Shown here: one piece after another, positions 61,880 through 64,000 of the stretch
Position numbering within the stretch: position 1 is the stretch's first letter
Layout: each line of letters opens with the position of its first letter
Assembly (NCBI GenBank): GCA_963831645.1
Contig: CAWHQZ010000013.1
Location: 124,001-188,000 of the forward strand
Reading direction: 5' to 3'
Length of the DNA stretch: 64,000 nucleotides
Source: CAWHQZ01 sp963831645
GTDB lineage: Bacteria; Pseudomonadota; Alphaproteobacteria; Rhizobiales; Aestuariivirgaceae
Notes under the pieces: model-generated
Databases searched by the model: none
Seen by the model: only the letters and a program-made list of their open reading frames with translations
Told to the model about the DNA's origin: nothing
Program-made: the position numbers and the translations under genes

Positions 61880-63811
61880 ATGCCCGAGGCTATAGAATGT
61901 ATGGACAGGAGCAGCCAAGGGAACACGCAGATGGCAGCCGACAGAAGCCCGTCAAATGGAGTGCGGCGCCGGCGCTCCCAACGGAGCGAAGATCGATCGG
62001 CAAGAGGCGCCAGGCCGGGCGATATCGCTCCTGCCCGGCCAGCCCTGCCGCCTCTGCCTGGGCTGGCCCAGGCGGATTCCTTTGCTTCGACTGCCATCGC
62101 GGATATCGTCGATCGCTCGCTCAACGCGGCTGTCGCGCGGCTGACCTTCGGGCTCTCGCCGAGCGCGCTCTTCGGGGCGTACATGGATTGGGCCGTGCAC
62201 CTCGCGTTCGCCCCGGGCAAGCGGCTGCAACTCATCCAGAAGGCCGGCAAGAAGGCGCTGCGGCTTGCCAGTTATTCGGCCCGCTGCGCCTGGCAAGGGA
62301 ATCGCCCGCAAACCTGCATCGACCCGATGCCGCAGGACCGGCGCTTCCGCGGCGAAGCGTGGCAGGATTTTCCGTTCAACCTGATCTATCAGTCGTTCCT
62401 GCTGAACCAGCAGTGGTGGCACAATGCGACGAGCGAGGTGGGCGGCGTCACGGAGCAGCACGAGCGTGTCGTCGAGTTCATGTCGCGGCAACTCCTTGAT
62501 GTATTCTCCCCCTCGAACTTCTTGCCCACCAATCCGGAAGTGCTCCAGCAGACCGCACGAGAAGGCGGCAAGAACCTGGTACGAGGCTTTCACAACCTCT
62601 TGGAGGACTGGGACCGCGTCGTGCGCGGCCAAGGACCGGTGGGGAGCGAGGCATTCGAGGTCGGTCGAAATGTGGCAGTCACGCCCGGCGAGGTCGTCTA
62701 CCGCAACCGTCTGATCGAGCTCATCCAGTATCGGCCGACGACCAGAAAGACGCGGCCCGAACCCGTGCTCATCGTTCCGGCCTGGATCATGAAGTATTAC
62801 ATCCTCGATCTCTCGCCGGAGAACTCCTTGGCGCGATATTTGATCGAACAGGGATTCACGGTGTTCATGGTGTCTTGGAAGAATCCGGGACCGGAGGACC
62901 GCGAGATCGGTCTGGGCGACTACCGGGCGCTGGGTATCGAGAGCACCCTGCGCGCGGTCGAGGCCATCGCGGGCGCGTCGAAGGTTCATGGTGTCGGCTA
63001 CTGCCTCGGCGGCACCCTGCTGTCAATCGCTGCCGCCGCCATGGCGAGTGCCGGCAACGAGCGCCTTGCTTCCCTGAGCTTTCTTGCGGCGCAGACGGAT
63101 TTTCGCGAAGCAGGAGAACTGATGCTGTTCATCAACGAGAGCCAGGTCAAGTTCCTCGAAGACGCCATGTGGGAGCAAGGTTTCCTCGATGCCCAGCAGA
63201 TGGCAGGCGCCTTCCAGATGCTGCGTTCGAACGACCTCGTCTGGTCGCGAATCATTCGCAGTTACCTCATGGGTGAACGCCAGCCGATGACCGATCTCAT
63301 GGCGTGGAACGCCGACCAGACGCGCCTGCCCTATCGGATGCACTCGGAGCTGTTGCGGAACCTGTTCATGAAAAACGATCTGGCCGAGGGCCGGTTTCGG
63401 GTCGACGATCGGCCCATCGCGATCTCTGACATCCGCACGCCCATCTTCGCGGTCGGGACCGAGCTCGACCACGTTGCACCCTGGCGCTCGGTCTACAAGT
63501 TTCACCTGCTTACCGATACGGATGTCACGTTCCTGCTAACCAGCGGCGGCCACAACGCAGGTATCGTATCGGCGCCGGGCCATCCGCGGAGTCAGTATCG
63601 CATCGCCACCAAGCGTGAGGGTGATCTCTACCGCGATCCCGATGCATGGGTCGCGGAAACCCCCAGCAAGGCTGGCTCCTGGTGGCCCGAATGGATCGGC
63701 TGGCTCAAGGGGCATTCAGGCGCACCCGCTTCGCCACCGCCGATCGCGGCGCCTGCGGCCGGCTATCCGCCCCTCGGCCATGCGCCGGGCGCATACGTTC
63801 ATGAGGGTTGA
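61880..63811 (+). CDS. phaC: class I-type poly(3-hydroxyalkanoate) synthase
   Basis: 643 residues. PhaC features: N-terminal PHB polymerase domain (NFLPTNPEVLQQTAREGGKN), lipase-like box with nucleophile GYCLGG, Asp in GTELDHVAPW, and His in SGGHNAGIVS; WWPEWIGWL near the end. It polymerises hydroxyacyl-CoA into PHA granules as a carbon/reductant sink. ATG 61880 is the longest start; ATG 61931 would remove 17 residues. Last complete gene of the island. Confidence 0.93.
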   Translation: MPEAIECMDRSSQGNTQMAADRSPSNGVRRRRSQRSEDRSARGARPGDIAPARPALPPLPGLAQADSFASTAIADIVDRSLNAAVARLTFGLSPSALFGAYMDWAVHLAFAPGKRLQLIQKAGKKALRLASYSARCAWQGNRPQTCIDPMPQDRRFRGEAWQDFPFNLIYQSFLLNQQWWHNATSEVGGVTEQHERVVEFMSRQLLDVFSPSNFLPTNPEVLQQTAREGGKNLVRGFHNLLEDWDRVVRGQGPVGSEAFEVGRNVAVTPGEVVYRNRLIELIQYRPTTRKTRPEPVLIVPAWIMKYYILDLSPENSLARYLIEQGFTVFMVSWKNPGPEDREIGLGDYRALGIESTLRAVEAIAGASKVHGVGYCLGGTLLSIAAAAMASAGNERLASLSFLAAQTDFREAGELMLFINESQVKFLEDAMWEQGFLDAQQMAGAFQMLRSNDLVWSRIIRSYLMGERQPMTDLMAWNADQTRLPYRMHSELLRNLFMKNDLAEGRFRVDDRPIAISDIRTPIFAVGTELDHVAPWRSVYKFHLLTDTDVTFLLTSGGHNAGIVSAPGHPRSQYRIATKREGDLYRDPDAWVAETPSKAGSWWPEWIGWLKGHSGAPASPPPIAAPAAGYPPLGHAPGAYVHEG

Positions 63812-63941
63812 GCAAGGGGACCCGCGCTCTTGCCGATTGGCTGCGCGTTCATAACCACGGGCAGGTGCCGTCATCAGCACCCGGTTCTTTGCGGATTTGA
63901 TCTCTACAGCTCTGGGGTGCGCGGACCACAATTGCGTCCGA

Positions 63942-64000
63942 TTATCGCTCCTGGATGGTTTCGAGATAGCGAACCAAGCGCTCGATGCGAGAGCGGGCTG
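63942..64000 (-). CDS. C-terminal end of an unidentified gene
   Basis: Minus-strand frame reads ARSRIERLVRYLETIQER to TAA at 63942, continuing off the right edge. Too short to assign; the amphipathic helix could belong to many proteins. Confidence 0.35.
   Translation of the reverse strand, partial: ARSRIERLVRYLETIQER

Overview
The window looks like a high-GC alphaproteobacterial chromosome or large replicon, most likely Hyphomicrobiales. The reasons are a fused urease gamma/beta subunit, a cbb3 oxidase, FixK/FNR-type boxes of the form TTGAT-N4-RTCAA, and a microoxic gene set (universal stress proteins, extra GroEL, PHA synthase, NirK) typical of that group. The assignment is an inference from gene content; no rRNA or tRNA gene was seen.

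Layout. 1-1755: cbb3 oxidase genes ccoN and the first codons of ccoO, leaving the window leftward. 2057-7188: intact urease operon ureE-F-AB-C-G-D on the minus strand, back to back with a small secreted Tyr-rich protein. 7803-18607: a divergent electron-transfer cluster. Leftward it has a pentaheme cytochrome, an outer-membrane beta-barrel and a CcmI-like TPR protein. Rightward it has a ferredoxin-type flavin reductase, a tetraheme cytochrome, a membrane protein resembling cytochrome b and a decaheme cytochrome with a repeat linker. Together these could form a route from cytosolic reductant through inner membrane and periplasm to the outer membrane, and this is the best candidate here for an undescribed system. 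18759-23319: type III polyketide synthase, methyltransferase and FAD oxidoreductase, convergent with a B12/radical SAM protein. 23885-27349: a lytic transglycosylase with 45-bp repeats and a DUF6600-like tail, then a membrane adenylate cyclase.

27397-63811 is an accessory, microoxic/stress island. It holds DsbA-like and universal stress proteins, a FocA/NirC channel, an APH-ATPase fusion, a four-domain heme c-cupredoxin-NirK, an MgtE-like transporter, a persulfide dioxygenase-rhodanese, a ZIP transporter, acetyl-CoA synthetase and PDH E1 pieces, five monoheme cytochromes, a PCMT-erythromycin esterase fusion, GroEL, an ion channel, a quinone reductase, CBS and EF-hand proteins, a P2-type ATPase and PHA synthase. 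Five perfect FixK/FNR palindromes and two imperfect ones lie upstream of these genes, so oxygen-responsive (or NO-responsive) control of much of the island is plausible.

The island is scarred. Direct repeats of 357 bp flank nirK and of 298 bp flank a C-depleted spacer. Truncated genes abut one another between 40.5 and 44.5 kb, and fragments of an IS630 transposase, a large serine recombinase, a RibD/DHFR-like enzyme, a sodium symporter and a potassium channel are present. More than twenty genes or fragments are interrupted by single-base indels, mostly between 13.9 and 51 kb, often with all catalytic residues preserved on both sides. Many of these may be sequencing or assembly errors, so frameshifted genes are described here as whole proteins with the break position stated.
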